From NCBI GenBank assembly GCA_014377305.1, contig JACMPW010000002.1:1-43384 (forward strand): DNA of 43,384 nucleotides, written 5' to 3'. Position 1 is the stretch's first letter, and every line of letters begins with the position of its first letter. The notes below the pieces were generated by a model, which searched no databases, had not been told where the DNA came from, and saw only the letters and a list, made by a program, of their open reading frames with translations. The position numbers and the translations under genes were made by a program. Shown here in pieces: positions 19,713-28,903 of the stretch. This DNA is from Candidatus Altimarinota bacterium (lineage in GTDB: Bacteria; Patescibacteriota; Gracilibacteria; BD1-5; UBA2023).

Positions 19713-20981
19713 CTATGGTTGTTTATTCCAATCTGCCCACCATATTTGCTCATCTTGGCGGTATGCAACACCACTCTCGCTATAACTCAGGATCTCTCAC
19801 TCGACGATCCAATTGAGATCATTGCTCCCACGATAGATGAATAATATTCCTCCAGTTGTTTCTATGAGTATATTACCTGAGAGAGTATGAAATCTAGCAT
19901 CCTTGTAGGAGAGATGAACGGGGAGTATGATATCTCGTTCGCGATCGATAGGATCACTTGAGTGTCGGATGATGAGATGATATGATCCATCTCGATCTCC
20001 GATAAATAGCATATCATCTGCGAGAGTAGTCGCAGAGATGATATGCTCGAGCGGGAGAACTATAGGCTCGACTGTAGATGCTACAGGACTCAGAACCCCA
20101 AAGTTGCTCATATAGAGTTCTGCGTCGATGCGTATCATCTGTGAGAGATCGATAGTCCCTGTCTGATCCCATATCTTACCAATATTGCCATCAGAGATCT
20201 CTCTGATCGATCCGCTACGAGCGATCAGTCCACGAGAGATATCGAGGATACCTGTCATATATTGGTGTCACTCAGTGAGGAGACTATGTACCTGAGGACA
20301 TGAGAAAAGTCTAGATACCCATTCGACATGTGGACATGTTTCGACATAGTCTTGTATATATTGATCTGCAATCAAGAATTTGTCCGTCGACCATCTGAGT
20401 ACTCCTCTATTGGTCATGAAATATACTCCACCAATCTGATCGAGTGACCCACTATAGTTGACTCTACCAGTCATCGTCGCTCCAGACCAGATGAGTCCAC
20501 TTGCTGTACGTATTATATAGGTGTTGTCTGTGACCTGATAGAGTTCATTTGATTTCTGGAGTTTTCGGTATATCGGTTTCGGAAGGAGTGATACCTTTTC
20601 GATGAAAAAGGGTTTCTCACGATCGATCCTGAAATCCATAGTATTCGATAGATATCCAGATTCTGTTATATGCATAGTATAGTCACCATAGTCACTCATT
20701 CGCTTCTCATTACTTGTATAGGTGCCACTCCCGAGATATATACTCGCTTCTTGGGGAGTAGTTCTGACATTGATAATTCCAAATGACCTGATCAAATCAG
20801 ATCATCCAGATCATATATTGCTCCCAGATTCTGAGAATATTCGTCGCATTCATAGTCTGATATCAGGATAGTATCCCTGGAAAAAATAGTATAAAAAAAA
20901 TGCACATATAAATACAATGATCCAAAATAGACGGGCTGCTAGCCGTTTTCGGATGATCTCGAGTTGATAGGATTCGATCAT
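19713..20981 (-). CDS. Membrane-anchored PEGA-domain protein
   Basis: 422 residues. The N-terminus is cytoplasmic with one transmembrane helix (LFWIIVFICAFFLYYFF). A short linker with four UGA-coded glycines leads to a PEGA domain at about 68-115 (GIINVRTTPQEASIYLGSG), a small beta fold common in surface proteins. The remainder has several repeated beta-strand patterns (IYRKLQKSNELYQV, VYFMTNRGVLRW, MLFIGDRDGSYHLI) that could form a propeller-like domain. Under the standard code this gene appears as two ORFs plus fragments. It starts 15 bases after the glycosyltransferase stop, so the two are probably one operon. Confidence 0.82.
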
Positions 20982-20996
20982 AGGAATAGTAATATA

Positions 20997-22475
20997 TTAC
21001 GAATTATTTTTTCGTTCCATTTTTTCAGTAGTATCGAAACTATCGATCCTTTTTCATAGGAACAGCCGTATCTGTGACTCTATGGCAGGTATCGAAAAGA
21101 GCGTAAGAGTCAATACAGGTACTGCGATCCACTGGAGCATGTTCCATACGTAGTCGAGAGGTGTGAAGTGAGTATATCGACGCATGATATGGATGGAGAG
21201 GATACTCGGGATGATGATAGTGGCAAAGAGAATTGTGAAGATGAGTGAGCTCGCGATCGGTACCGTGAATGTGGCAAGTGAGTGATCTATCGACGTGAAT
21301 ACGCCAGGAACGTATCCAATAAAAAATAACATAAATGGTCCACCCGCCCAGAAGAGATGATTGTAGACGAGGTAGATCGTTTTTCGGATTTTCTCGATGG
21401 TTGGAATTTTGGGATTCGCTATAAACTCAGGGAGTACGAACTCGATATCCGTACAACCCCATGACCAGCGTCTGAGTTGCTTGTATTGGGATCTGATTGT
21501 CCTATAGAGATTTTTCTCATCGACGAGATCCATCTCACAGATTGCAGGAGTATGGATGATACGAAATACTCCATCCCAACCGAAATAACTTCTCCAGTAC
21601 TGCATCCCATCCTCGACGATAGAGTATTTGTCCCAATAATTGGCATGATGCAGACATGCGAGAGACTGTCCATATACGGCGAAGTTGCGATAAAACTCTG
21701 GATTTTGACTCTCGAAAAATTGCCACATCGTCGTCCCAATACCGATGATACGGGCAAAGAAATGCCCCTCTCGCCAGTTGTTGGAATATATCGGAGTATA
21801 CTGGTAGATCGCGTGATCACGCATATCGGTCGAGAGAAACTGCTCAGTGATAATCATAAAAAAATTGATCTCTACCTTGGTGTCTGTATCGATCGTCGAG
21901 ACAAAAGTTTGCCTAGAATCGAGTTGTACCTGTTTTTCATATTCACAGATCGCATAGGTAATATTTGCTCACTTTACCTTGCCTTCTCACTCTCTATCCG
22001 TTGGATGGATGATATTCACGATTTCTATTCACTTCCCGTTGTACTCTTGTATTATTTGCTCTGCATGTTTTTGTCCATCAGGTGCTCGGGCCTCCGTTGC
22101 GAGGAGTACGACTATATTTTGCTTATATGGATAGGCAGTATTACGGAGTGCGATGATATTCTCTTCTATGACATTATACGGTTCTGTATAAATGGGTACG
22201 ATGACAATATGTTTGATATTTTTTGCTCATTTTGACACGATGGTATCTCGGCTCCAGTCTTTTTTCTCGAGTTTGAGCAATCTGATATACGACTTGAGTA
22301 CATAGTAATATGACTCGAATACTTTCACTGACCAATATGATATATAGAGTGCGATGAAGAATAATCCCGTCTCATAGTGGATACGCATCAGAGCGAGTGG
22401 CAAGAGAAAAGTCCCGATCAGAGCAAGCAGTGGGATTTTTGGGAGCCAGTAGGTGAGTGTAGTATATTTTGACAT
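20997..22475 (-). CDS. Family 2 glycosyltransferase, membrane-bound
   Basis: 492 residues. Two N-terminal membrane helices (residues 9-50) precede a cytoplasmic GT-A domain with HIVIVPIYTEP, the DxD-type motif TIDTDT (Asp196, Asp198), the ED acceptor site (SIVEDGMQYW, near 288) and the QxxRW motif QLRRW (333-337). Three or four C-terminal helices follow. This is the arrangement of processive or lipid-linked GT2 enzymes, such as cellulose- or hyaluronan-synthase relatives. Four UGA codons at glycines split the gene under the standard code. It likely makes a surface polysaccharide together with the downstream PEGA protein; the sugar is unknown. Confidence 0.9.
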
Positions 22476-22577
22476 TTGCTGAGTATTATAGCGGATTCCT
22501 GAATTTTGCAACTTTGAGTAGGTGATAAAAATAAACACTTTTTTTGCAAAAAATCCACTTTTTCATATATTGCCCAT

Positions 22578-23228
22578 ATGCAATCCACTTTTTCATCACA
22601 CGGTTTCGAGTTATTGGAGTTTGAGCTCGCTCAGTTCCAGCAGTTTCTCTCGCTTTTTATCGAGTACAATGCTCATACCAATCTCTCAGCTATTCGCGAT
22701 GAGGCGGGGATCATAGAGAAGCACTTTATCGACTCGCTCTATGGAGTGAGTATCGCGAGTGAGATCGTCGAACATACGATGAATACACCAGTCAGGCTCC
22801 TCGATATCGGATCAGGTGGAGGATTTCCGGGTATTCCTCTGAAACTCGTGATGCCAGAGCTCGATATCACTCTCCTTGATAGTGTCGGCAAAAAGGTGAA
22901 GGCTATGAATCACTTTGTCGAAAATCTCAAACTCGAAAATATCAGAGCGATCCAGGATAGAGCGGAGAATCTCGCGAAGAGTCCAGAACATAAGGGGCAG
23001 TATGATATCGTCGTATCACGAGCGACGGCATATATCACGGATATATTGTTCTATTCGGCTCCATTTTTGACGGCCAATGGGCGGATCATCCTCTACAAGA
23101 TGCCAGGTGAAGAAGAGCGGCGAGATATCGGACAAGCCTGCAAAAAATATCGACTCAAGCTGACCGGGGAGCTCGAATATGAGCTCGGTGGCAAGCTTCG
23201 GATCATCTATGTATTCGCACGAGCATAG
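22578..23228 (+). CDS. rsmG: 16S rRNA m7G527 methyltransferase RsmG
   Basis: 216 residues; N7-methylates G527 of 16S rRNA with S-adenosylmethionine. Typical features: helical N-terminus with YNAHTNLSAI and HFIDSLYG, the SAM site LLDIGSGGGFPGIPLKL, LLDSVGKKVKAMNHF, and the DIVVSRATA signature. It has no UGA codon and is the only long gene here intact in the standard code. It is followed by the tRNA genes, which have their own promoter. Confidence 0.96.
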   Translation: MQSTFSSHGFELLEFELAQFQQFLSLFIEYNAHTNLSAIRDEAGIIEKHFIDSLYGVSIASEIVEHTMNTPVRLLDIGSGGGFPGIPLKLVMPELDITLLDSVGKKVKAMNHFVENLKLENIRAIQDRAENLAKSPEHKGQYDIVVSRATAYITDILFYSAPFLTANGRIILYKMPGEEERRDIGQACKKYRLKLTGELEYELGGKLRIIYVFARA

Positions 23229-23244
23229 TTTTTCTAAAAAAGTT

Positions 23245-23272
23245 TTGACAACTCCACAGGTTTTTATACAAT
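23245..23272 (+). promoter_or_regulatory. Sigma-70-type promoter for the tRNA genes
   Basis: A consensus -35 box TTGACA at 23245-23250, 16 bases, then TACAAT at 23267-23272. This predicts transcription starting near 23279, about 15 bases before the tRNA-Gly. It lies just after the rsmG stop. Confidence 0.75.
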
Positions 23273-23293
23273 GCGTGAGCTTTGTTACTCCTT

Positions 23294-23369
23294 GCGGGCG
23301 TAGCTCAATGGCTAGAGTCTCTGCCTTCCAAGCAGACTGTTATGGGTTCGAGTCCCATCGCCCGCTCCA
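23294..23369 (+). tRNA. tRNA-Gly (anticodon UCC)
   Basis: A 76-base cloverleaf with acceptor GCGGGCG/CGCCCGC, D-arm with AGCTCAATGGCTAGAG, anticodon loop CTTCCAA, T-arm ATGGG-TTCGAGT-CCCAT and an encoded CCA. The anticodon UCC reads GGA/GGG glycine codons. It is not the UCA-anticodon glycine tRNA that would be required to read UGA. Confidence 0.95.
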
Positions 23370-23421
23370 TGTATACAATTAGTAGTTACTAATTACTGAT
23401 TAGTAACTTTTTCTTTTATTC

Positions 23422-23498
23422 GGGCGTATAGCTCAGTTGGTTAGAGCGCGACACTGATAATGTCGAGGTCCGTGGTTCAAATCCACGTACGCCCACCA
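23422..23498 (+). tRNA. tRNA-Ile (anticodon GAU)
   Basis: A 77-base cloverleaf: acceptor GGGCGTA/TACGCCC, anticodon loop CTGATAA, T-loop TTCAAAT, with encoded CCA. The anticodon GAU reads AUC and AUU isoleucine codons. Confidence 0.95.
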
Positions 23499-23514
23499 TT
23501 CCTATAGAAACATT

Positions 23515-23591
23515 CGGAGACTGGCGCAATTGGCTAGCGCACGTGCTTTGGGAGCACGGGGTTGTGGGTTCGAGTCCCACGTCTCCGACCA
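23515..23591 (+). tRNA. tRNA-Pro (anticodon UGG)
   Basis: A 77-base cloverleaf: acceptor CGGAGAC/GTCTCCG, anticodon loop TTTGGGA, T-arm GTGGG-TTCGAGT-CCCAC, with encoded CCA. Anticodon UGG. Confidence 0.94.
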
Positions 23592-23783
23592 TTTTATTCC
23601 TTCGATTGAGATCTGAGTTTGCGGAGTAAAAAAGTTTTTGGTCAATTCTTTAGAACTTCAAAAAACAAAGATTTTTTTCATATTGCCAATGGAGCGAGGA
23701 ATATAGAATATAATTCTGTATTTCCGAGCTAAATGCAGTAATAAGAGACATATCTCATATTACAGTTCCCTGGATCGTCATAT
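23592..23783. other. Spacer between tRNA-Pro and tRNA-Glu with a hairpin
   Basis: No gene is seen. A near-perfect hairpin at 23738-23763 (GTAATAAGAGA, loop CATA, TCTCATATTAC, one mismatch) lies 20 bases before tRNA-Glu. A TATAATTC sequence near 23709-23716 could be part of a promoter for tRNA-Glu, but no clear -35 box goes with it. Confidence 0.4.
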
Positions 23784-23858
23784 GACGCCATCGTCCAGTG
23801 GTTAAGACAACGGGTTTTCATCCCGTAGACCGGAGTTCAATTCTCCGTGGCGTTACCA
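23784..23858 (+). tRNA. tRNA-Glu (anticodon UUC)
   Basis: A 75-base cloverleaf: acceptor GACGCCA/TGGCGTT (with one G-U pair), anticodon stem CGGG/CCCG around TTTTCAT, T-arm CGGAG-TTCAATT-CTCCG, and encoded CCA. A perfect hairpin terminator starts 14 bases later. Confidence 0.93.
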
Positions 23859-23871
23859 ATCTATTACATAT

Positions 23872-23903
23872 ACGAAAAAGAGCTCATATGAGCTCTTTTT
23901 CGT
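23872..23903. terminator. Perfect palindromic terminator after tRNA-Glu
   Basis: A fully symmetric 32-base sequence, ACGAAAAAGAGCTCAT and its complement, ending in a T-run. It separates the tRNA genes from the FMN-lipoprotein gene. Confidence 0.88.
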
Positions 23904-23966
23904 TTGATTTTATTTATATTTTTTATATACTTTTTCAGTATTTCTTTATATAAAAAAATTATTCTC

Positions 23967-24431
23967 ATGCAAAAAATCACTCTTCCACTCGTCATGATCG
24001 CCTCACTTGCTACCCTGGTATCTTGTGGCACAAGTACTACTAATAATACTACTAAAACGCCTCCTACTCCCCCTATAGTTACAGGAGTCGTAGAAACAAC
24101 ACCAGTTATCCAGACTGGTACGATTACAGCTACTATGACAATGACCCCAAATACTCCAGTATCACTCACGCGAGATGAGACAGTTGCGTATAATACTCCA
24201 GCAGGACGTGATCTCATCGGACTGCATGTGGTAGTGACTGATGGACTGATCACGAGTGTTGTCGCAACTCCTCAGGCAGAGCATGATATCTCTAAAAATT
24301 ATCAGATCGCATTTGCGAGTGATATCAAAACAAAAGCTATCTGAAAAAAAGCAAAAGATCTCCATCTTGACGCTGTTGGAGGAGCTTCTCTGACTACTGC
24401 TGCATTTGAGCAATTCGTCCGCTCATTCTAG
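23967..24431 (+). CDS. FMN-binding-domain lipoprotein
   Basis: 154 residues, exported. The lipobox LVSC (Cys20) is followed by a Thr/Pro-rich spacer to about residue 65 and then an FMN-binding domain: RDLIGLHVVVTDGLITSVVA, IAFASDIKTKAIGKKAKD, ending LDAVGGASLTTAAF. In this family FMN is attached by a phosphoester bond to the last Ser/Thr of a D-x-x-S/T-G-A-S/T motif; here that is DAVGGAS with Ser141. The next gene encodes the transferase ApbE, so covalent flavinylation outside the membrane is well supported. One UGA (Gly126) occurs in the domain. It is likely an electron carrier; the partner is unknown. Confidence 0.88.
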
Positions 24432-24458
24432 TCTAGAATTCTGAAAAACTTTGAATAT

Positions 24459-25304
24459 ATGCAGATCCTCGATCTCGATATCATCGGGACACATCTCACG
24501 ATCTCTATCGATACACCTCATACTTGTGATGAGGTGTTTTTTGATATCCGTGTCAGGCTCGAGGATTTTGAGCTCAGATACTCTCGGTTCATCTCGAACA
24601 ATTGGCTCGATATGCTCAATAAGAATAGAACTGGAGTACTGGATATTGACGGCAAAAAGATGCTCGAATATATGCTCGGGGTTTCTCATCATACGGATGG
24701 ATACTTTGATCCGACAGTTGGGAAGAGACTGACAGAGCTGGGGTATGGAAAAAAAAACGATGATATTTTCAGAGAAAGTAGATTCGGTAATTATAGAGAT
24801 ATTGAGATTATTACTGACATAGTGCTGTTACATTGAGATATCTTACTCGAATTCGGAGGATGAGGAAAATGATATCTGATTGATGTGATACAGGATATAC
24901 TCAAAGTATATCCGAGATTTTTGATCAATTTCTGAGGAGATATGTACGGTCGTGGTGAGTGGACTATATGACTCGAGAGTCCCTTCACCTCAGATGAGGT
25001 CATCGGCACTATCGTCCTCGTGGATCATTTTTTGGCTTGTTCGGCAGGCACTCGTAGAGCGTGGTGAATATATCATCATCTCATCGATCCGCATATGGGT
25101 GAGTCTGCGAATGCTGTCGTTGCCTCATTTATCGAGTGAGCGAGTGGCATGATAGTTGATAGTTATGCTACGGCACTCTGTGTGATGCCATGGGAACTCG
25201 CTATCACAACACTTGAGAAAACCCCCGATATTTCATGAGTTATCGTATCTGCTGAGGGCAATATCTATCAGAAAGAGGGGAGTCGAGCGGACATTTTTGT
25301 ATAG
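24459..25304 (+). CDS. apbE: FAD:protein FMN transferase (ApbE)
   Basis: 281 residues. Splits FAD and attaches the FMN half to Ser/Thr of exported flavoproteins, most likely the lipoprotein encoded 27 bases upstream. Features: N-terminal beta part (LDIIGTHLTISI), HTDGYFDPTVG, LEFGGGGKGYLID (glycines partly UGA), FLINFGGDMYGRGEWTIGLESP, CSAGTRRAWG, and HHLIDPHMGES followed by ASGMIVDSYATALCVM. No signal peptide is evident, although the family is usually exported; the N-terminus may be anchored another way. Nine UGA codons. It is followed by a terminator hairpin. Confidence 0.93.
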
Positions 25305-25334
25305 AGATTCATAAATAGAGTTTTTGATCATAAA

Positions 25335-25364
25335 AAAATCCTTCCAAAGAATTGGAAGGATTTT
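25335..25364. terminator. Hairpin terminator between apbE and the fasciclin gene
   Basis: A 13-bp perfect stem AAAATCCTTCCAA/TTGGAAGGATTTT with loop AGAA, followed by T-rich sequence on both strands. It lies between two convergent genes. Confidence 0.9.
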
Positions 25365-25377
25365 CTTTATTCTCGCC

Positions 25378-26145
25378 TTATTTTGGCATGAGAACGGTGT
25401 CGATAACATGAGTGACTCCGTTTGAAGAGATCACATCAGCCGTCTCGACCATTGCTGATCCATTGATCATGAGTTTCCCATTCAATCGTGTGAATTTGAG
25501 AGTTTTGCCTTCTACAGTCCTGAGAACGAGACCATCTGTGAGATCGCTCGCCTTATATTTACCAGAGACTACATGGTAGGTGAGGATATCTACGAGAGTA
25601 TTCTTATTCTCAGGCTTGAGGAGCGTATCGACTGTTCCTGCTGGGAGTGCTGCAAATGCAGCATTGTTCGGAGCAAATACAGTGAATGGCCCTGCAGACT
25701 TGAGCGTATCTACGAGTCCTGCTGCCTTCACTGCTGCAACTACAGTCGTGACATTGCTCGCACGTACAGCGTTATCGACAATATCTTGTGATCTCACCAT
25801 CATCTGTCCCCCTACCATGACTGCATCGGACTTGAGTTCGAGGAGGAATGCCTTGATCCTCAGATTCTGAGAGACAGTACCTCGATATCCAGTTACGCCT
25901 GCGAGTTTCGCAAGAGCTACTCTATCGCGTTTCCAGTTATATCCATAGTGCACAGCAACTGCCATAACTGATTTTTTAGAATAATCCATTTTTGTCATAG
26001 ATGTCTCCATAGACATAGATCATTCCATCTTCATCATTGAGTCAGAATGCATCATCATAGATCAGTCCATAGATGTCATCGCAAAACCCTGAACCCCTGA
26101 TACGAGAATTGCTCAAGCAACTCCGAGAGTGATAATACTTTTCAT
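25378..26145 (-). CDS. Exported fasciclin (FAS1) protein with Met-rich N-terminus
   Basis: 255 residues. A signal peptide (MKSIITLGVAGAILVSGVQGFA) is followed by a segment with about a dozen methionines in 40 residues (DGSMMMHSDSMMKMEG and so on). A middle part (residues 55-110) is unassigned. Residues 115-255 form a FAS1 domain: NVTTVVAAVKAAGLVDTLKSAG, PFTVFAPNNAAFAALPAGTVDTLL, LVDILTYHVVSGKY, and the final NGVTHVIDTVLMPK. Four UGA codons in the first 45 residues hide the true start in the standard code. It is divergent from the msrB gene and shares a regulatory region with paired TTAATCT boxes. FAS1 domains mediate adhesion; the Met-rich part could bind copper or absorb oxidants. Confidence 0.88.
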
Positions 26146-26187
26146 AAGAGAAAAAGTTAGAAAATAATGTGCCTCTGCACAAAAACA

Positions 26188-26218
26188 ACTATATGATACG
26201 AGATTAAGATTAGATTAA
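26188..26218 (-). promoter_or_regulatory. Direct-repeat operator and -10 for the fasciclin gene
   Basis: Read on the minus strand: TTAATCT (26218-26212), four bases, TTAATCT (26207-26201), seven bases, then TATAGT (26193-26188) as a -10-like hexamer. The 11-base period is typical of sites for OmpR/PhoB-type regulators, one of which is encoded nearby. Confidence 0.65.
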
Positions 26219-26256
26219 CAGAAATAGAGATCCCGATTTTTCCAGAGAAATTCTTC

Positions 26257-26288
26257 TTAATCTATCCTTAATCTCTTTGTGGTATTCT
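26257..26288 (+). promoter_or_regulatory. Direct-repeat operator and -10 for msrB
   Basis: TTAATCT (26257-26263), four bases, TTAATCT (26268-26274), eight bases, then TATTCT (26283-26288). It mirrors the divergent element 38 bases to the left, so the two operators form a symmetric divergent control region. The -35 position is occupied by the repeats, which fits a promoter needing an activator. Confidence 0.65.
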
Positions 26289-26315
26289 ATTATATATTCT
26301 TTTACCATCATATAT

Positions 26316-26831
26316 ATGATATATCGTATTCTAGATTTCTCGATTCTTTTTTCTTTTCTTACCTCTGTTTCGGCAACCCCTAGTATCAATACTTCTTCTC
26401 TCATTCGATATACAGCTATAGCTGATCTTTCGGCTATTTCCTATAGTGTTACTCAGCTTGGTGATACGGAGGTTCCGTATGATAATCCATATTGGGACAA
26501 TCATGAGGCTGGTATGTATGTTGATATTATTGACGGCACACCGCTTTTTTCCTCTCGGGATAAGTATGATTCAGATACAGGGTGGCCGACATTTTCTCGA
26601 CCGATAAATACTAATAATATTTTACAAAAAACTGATACGACTGGAGGAATAATAAGAACTGAGATAAAATCGAGGCGGTCAAACTCTCATCTCGGTCATC
26701 TCTTCGACGATGGTCCAGTTATATATAACGGTGTGAGATATTGTATGAACTCAGCGGCACTCAGATTCGTACCACTCGAGAAGATGCAGATTGAGTGATA
26801 TGTTGCCTATATGAGACTATTTCGCAAGTAG
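26316..26831 (+). CDS. msrB: Exported peptide-methionine (R)-S-oxide reductase MsrB
   Basis: 171 residues. A signal peptide or anchor (MIYRILDFSILFSFLTSVSA) precedes the MsrB fold: NPYWDNHEAGMYVDIIDGTPLFSS, DTGWPTFSRP, HLGHLFDDGP and the catalytic RYCMNSAALRF with Cys143. The paired CxxC zinc sites of many MsrB proteins are absent. It reduces R-form methionine sulfoxide in exported proteins. The upstream MWYSIIYSF extension is not likely to be translated. One UGA (Gly161) lies near the end. It is followed 61 bases later by a two-component system. Confidence 0.93.
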
Positions 26832-26892
26832 TATATTCATCTTGCAACTTCGATGCTATTGTCTACAATCTCTCTATACTGATATCTCTCAT

Positions 26893-27564
26893 ATGCATAT
26901 TCTCATCATCGACGACAATCCTGAAATAACGGAAAATATCTCTCTCTATCTCCGTACACGGGGATATGTGACTTCTATTTCTCCCAATGGTGAAGATGCA
27001 TTTGATCGGATCATACGAGATGCAAGTTATGATTTTCTCATCATCGATCGTATGATGCCTCGTATCGACTGACCGTCACTCGTTCGTATGCTCCAGGCTC
27101 GCTCGATACATATTCCGTTTATTTTTCTCACAGCACTCGGTAAGCAGATCGACCGTATCGAGTGACTCTCACTCGGTGCAGATGACTATCTCGTGAAGCC
27201 ATTCGACCTCGAGGAGCTCGCACTCAGGATCGAGGCTATTACTCGTCGCAATGGTAGTATCATCCAAAAGAACCAAAATCTCCATGAGTCTCATGATATC
27301 GTGTTTGATATGGGTGCTCACCGAGTCACTCGTCGTGGTCAGTGAGTCGATCTCTCACCCAAAGAATACGAACTCCTTGAGATTCTTTTTAAAAATCGAT
27401 GAAAGGTTCTGGATCGAGATTTTCTCTATGAGAAAGTCTGGTGAGACTACGATGCCAGTGATAAAATTCTCGAAACAATCAATGTCCATATCGCTCATCT
27501 CCGCAAAAAACTCTCTCCTGATATCATCCGTACCGTCAAACTCGTTGGGTATATTATCGATTAA
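26893..27564 (+). CDS. OmpR-family response regulator
   Basis: 223 residues. Receiver domain with the acidic pair Asp7-Asp8, phosphorylated Asp52 (IIDRMMPRIDG), Thr80 and Lys102 (YLVKPFD). The winged-helix domain has LSPKEYELLEILFKNRGKVLDRDFLYEKVWG and the recognition part ETINVHIAHLRKKL. It would bind the 11-base-period repeats seen in this region. Five UGA codons. The gene starts 12 bases before its kinase. Confidence 0.95.
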
Positions 27565-27576
27565 AAATTATCTCAT

Positions 27577-28839
27577 ATGGCCCTCACTACTCGTACTAAG
27601 ATTACTATTCTCTTCGCCTCCATTGTCTCTATCCTTGTCGTTCTCCTGAATATGCTCGTATTTGAGAGTGCTAATAGAGAATGGCAATCCAAAAAATCCG
27701 AATATATGCACACTTCGATGGATTCTATGTTGACACTCGAAGAAGCCAAGAAGATGTTCGTTGATCTCGAGGTCATAGATGTGAGTGGGTCGACGATTTT
27801 TCAACAGGGTATATTCACCCATAATATGAAACATGAGAGTATTGCGTCATGGTTCTTCGCTGATCCCAATATCACGAGTGCTGGTGGACGGGCTTATTAT
27901 TGGGGTATCGAGACCAAGAAAGATGGCTATACCTACAAGACAGTAGATGATATCACTGATATCATCTTTGCTCGTGATATGATGATCGAGCGGGCACTCT
28001 GGCTCTCACTCGTAGGGATACTCCTCATTATACTGATTGGATATTTTTTCTCTGGATATATACTCAGGCCTATCCAAAATATGAATGCTGCTACTAGGCG
28101 ATTCTCTCTATCACAAAAAGAATCCACGAATCATGTCGGAATCTATGGAAATATCAAAGATGAAGTCGTGATATTGGCTCGTTCTCTGGAAGAACTCTTC
28201 GATCGAGTCAACAAAGAAGCCGAACGACTTGAACAATTCTCTGATGATATTGCTCATGAGATCAAGAATAAGCTCTTCGAAGTGATGAGTTCTCTCGATA
28301 TCGCGAGTACCCCAGGCAATACTGAATATGGTATCGCAAAAGCAAAAAGAGTACTCAAACAGCTCTCTGGTGTTGTCGATGCACTCCTGTTTTTTGCTCG
28401 TAATGATGTCAAAAATCCTGAAACTACTCATATCAGTCAACTCATCAAAACGACCCTTGGTGATGAGGATAAGCGAGTATCCATAGGTGGTGATGAAAAT
28501 ATCGTCAAAGAGATATACCCCGAACTCTTCATGGCTGCAGTCGGCAATATAGTATCGAATGCTCAGAAATTCACAGGAGTAGATGGTACTATAGAAATCA
28601 AAATCTCAAAAGAATCACTCACGATATCTGATACTGGGATCGGGATATCTCCCAAGGATCTCACTCATATATTCGATCGTCTCTACAAGGTAGATGCAGC
28701 GAGGACGAGTGGCTCTGGTCATGGACTCTGACTCTCTATCGCAAAAAAGATCATCGAAGACTTGCATGGCATGCATCTCATGGTAGAGAGCCAGTATGGG
28801 AAATGAACGAAGTTCATTATTAGTTGGGACAAGCTCTAG
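27577..28839 (+). CDS. Sensor histidine kinase
   Basis: 420 residues. TM1 at 9-29, an exported sensor part of about 108 residues with nine methionines, TM2 at 140-160 and a HAMP-like linker up to 215. Dimerisation domain with His227 (DDIAHEIKNKL), then the ATPase with the N box GNIVSNAQKF, G1 DTGIGISPKD and G2 GHGLGLSIAKKI, where the Gly after Leu is a UGA codon. The usual Pro of the H box is absent. The sensor domain is not recognised; the neighbours suggest that it perceives oxidant or oxidised methionine. Confidence 0.93.
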
Positions 28840-28845
28840 ATTGCC

Positions 28846-28876
28846 TTCATCTATCGTTAATCTCCTGTCGTATACT
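28846..28876 (+). promoter_or_regulatory. Direct-repeat operator and -10 for the dipZ-like gene
   Basis: TTCATCT (28846-28852), four bases, TTAATCT (28857-28863), seven bases, TATACT (28871-28876). It differs in only two bases from the msrB copy (TTAATCTATCCTTAATCT against TTCATCTATCGTTAATCT) and lies in the gap between the kinase stop and the dipZ-like start. Confidence 0.65.
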
Positions 28877-28903
28877 CAGTCCTATATCACTATCACCCTC
28901 ACT

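Noticed and set aside
21477-22235. 252-residue plus-strand ORF
   Set aside because: It is opposite the GT2 glycosyltransferase, whose motifs are clear; the ORF shows no recognisable domain.
23294-23369. tRNA-Gly as the UGA-reading tRNA
   Set aside because: Its anticodon is UCC, which reads GGA/GGG. The UCA-anticodon glycine tRNA must be elsewhere in the genome.
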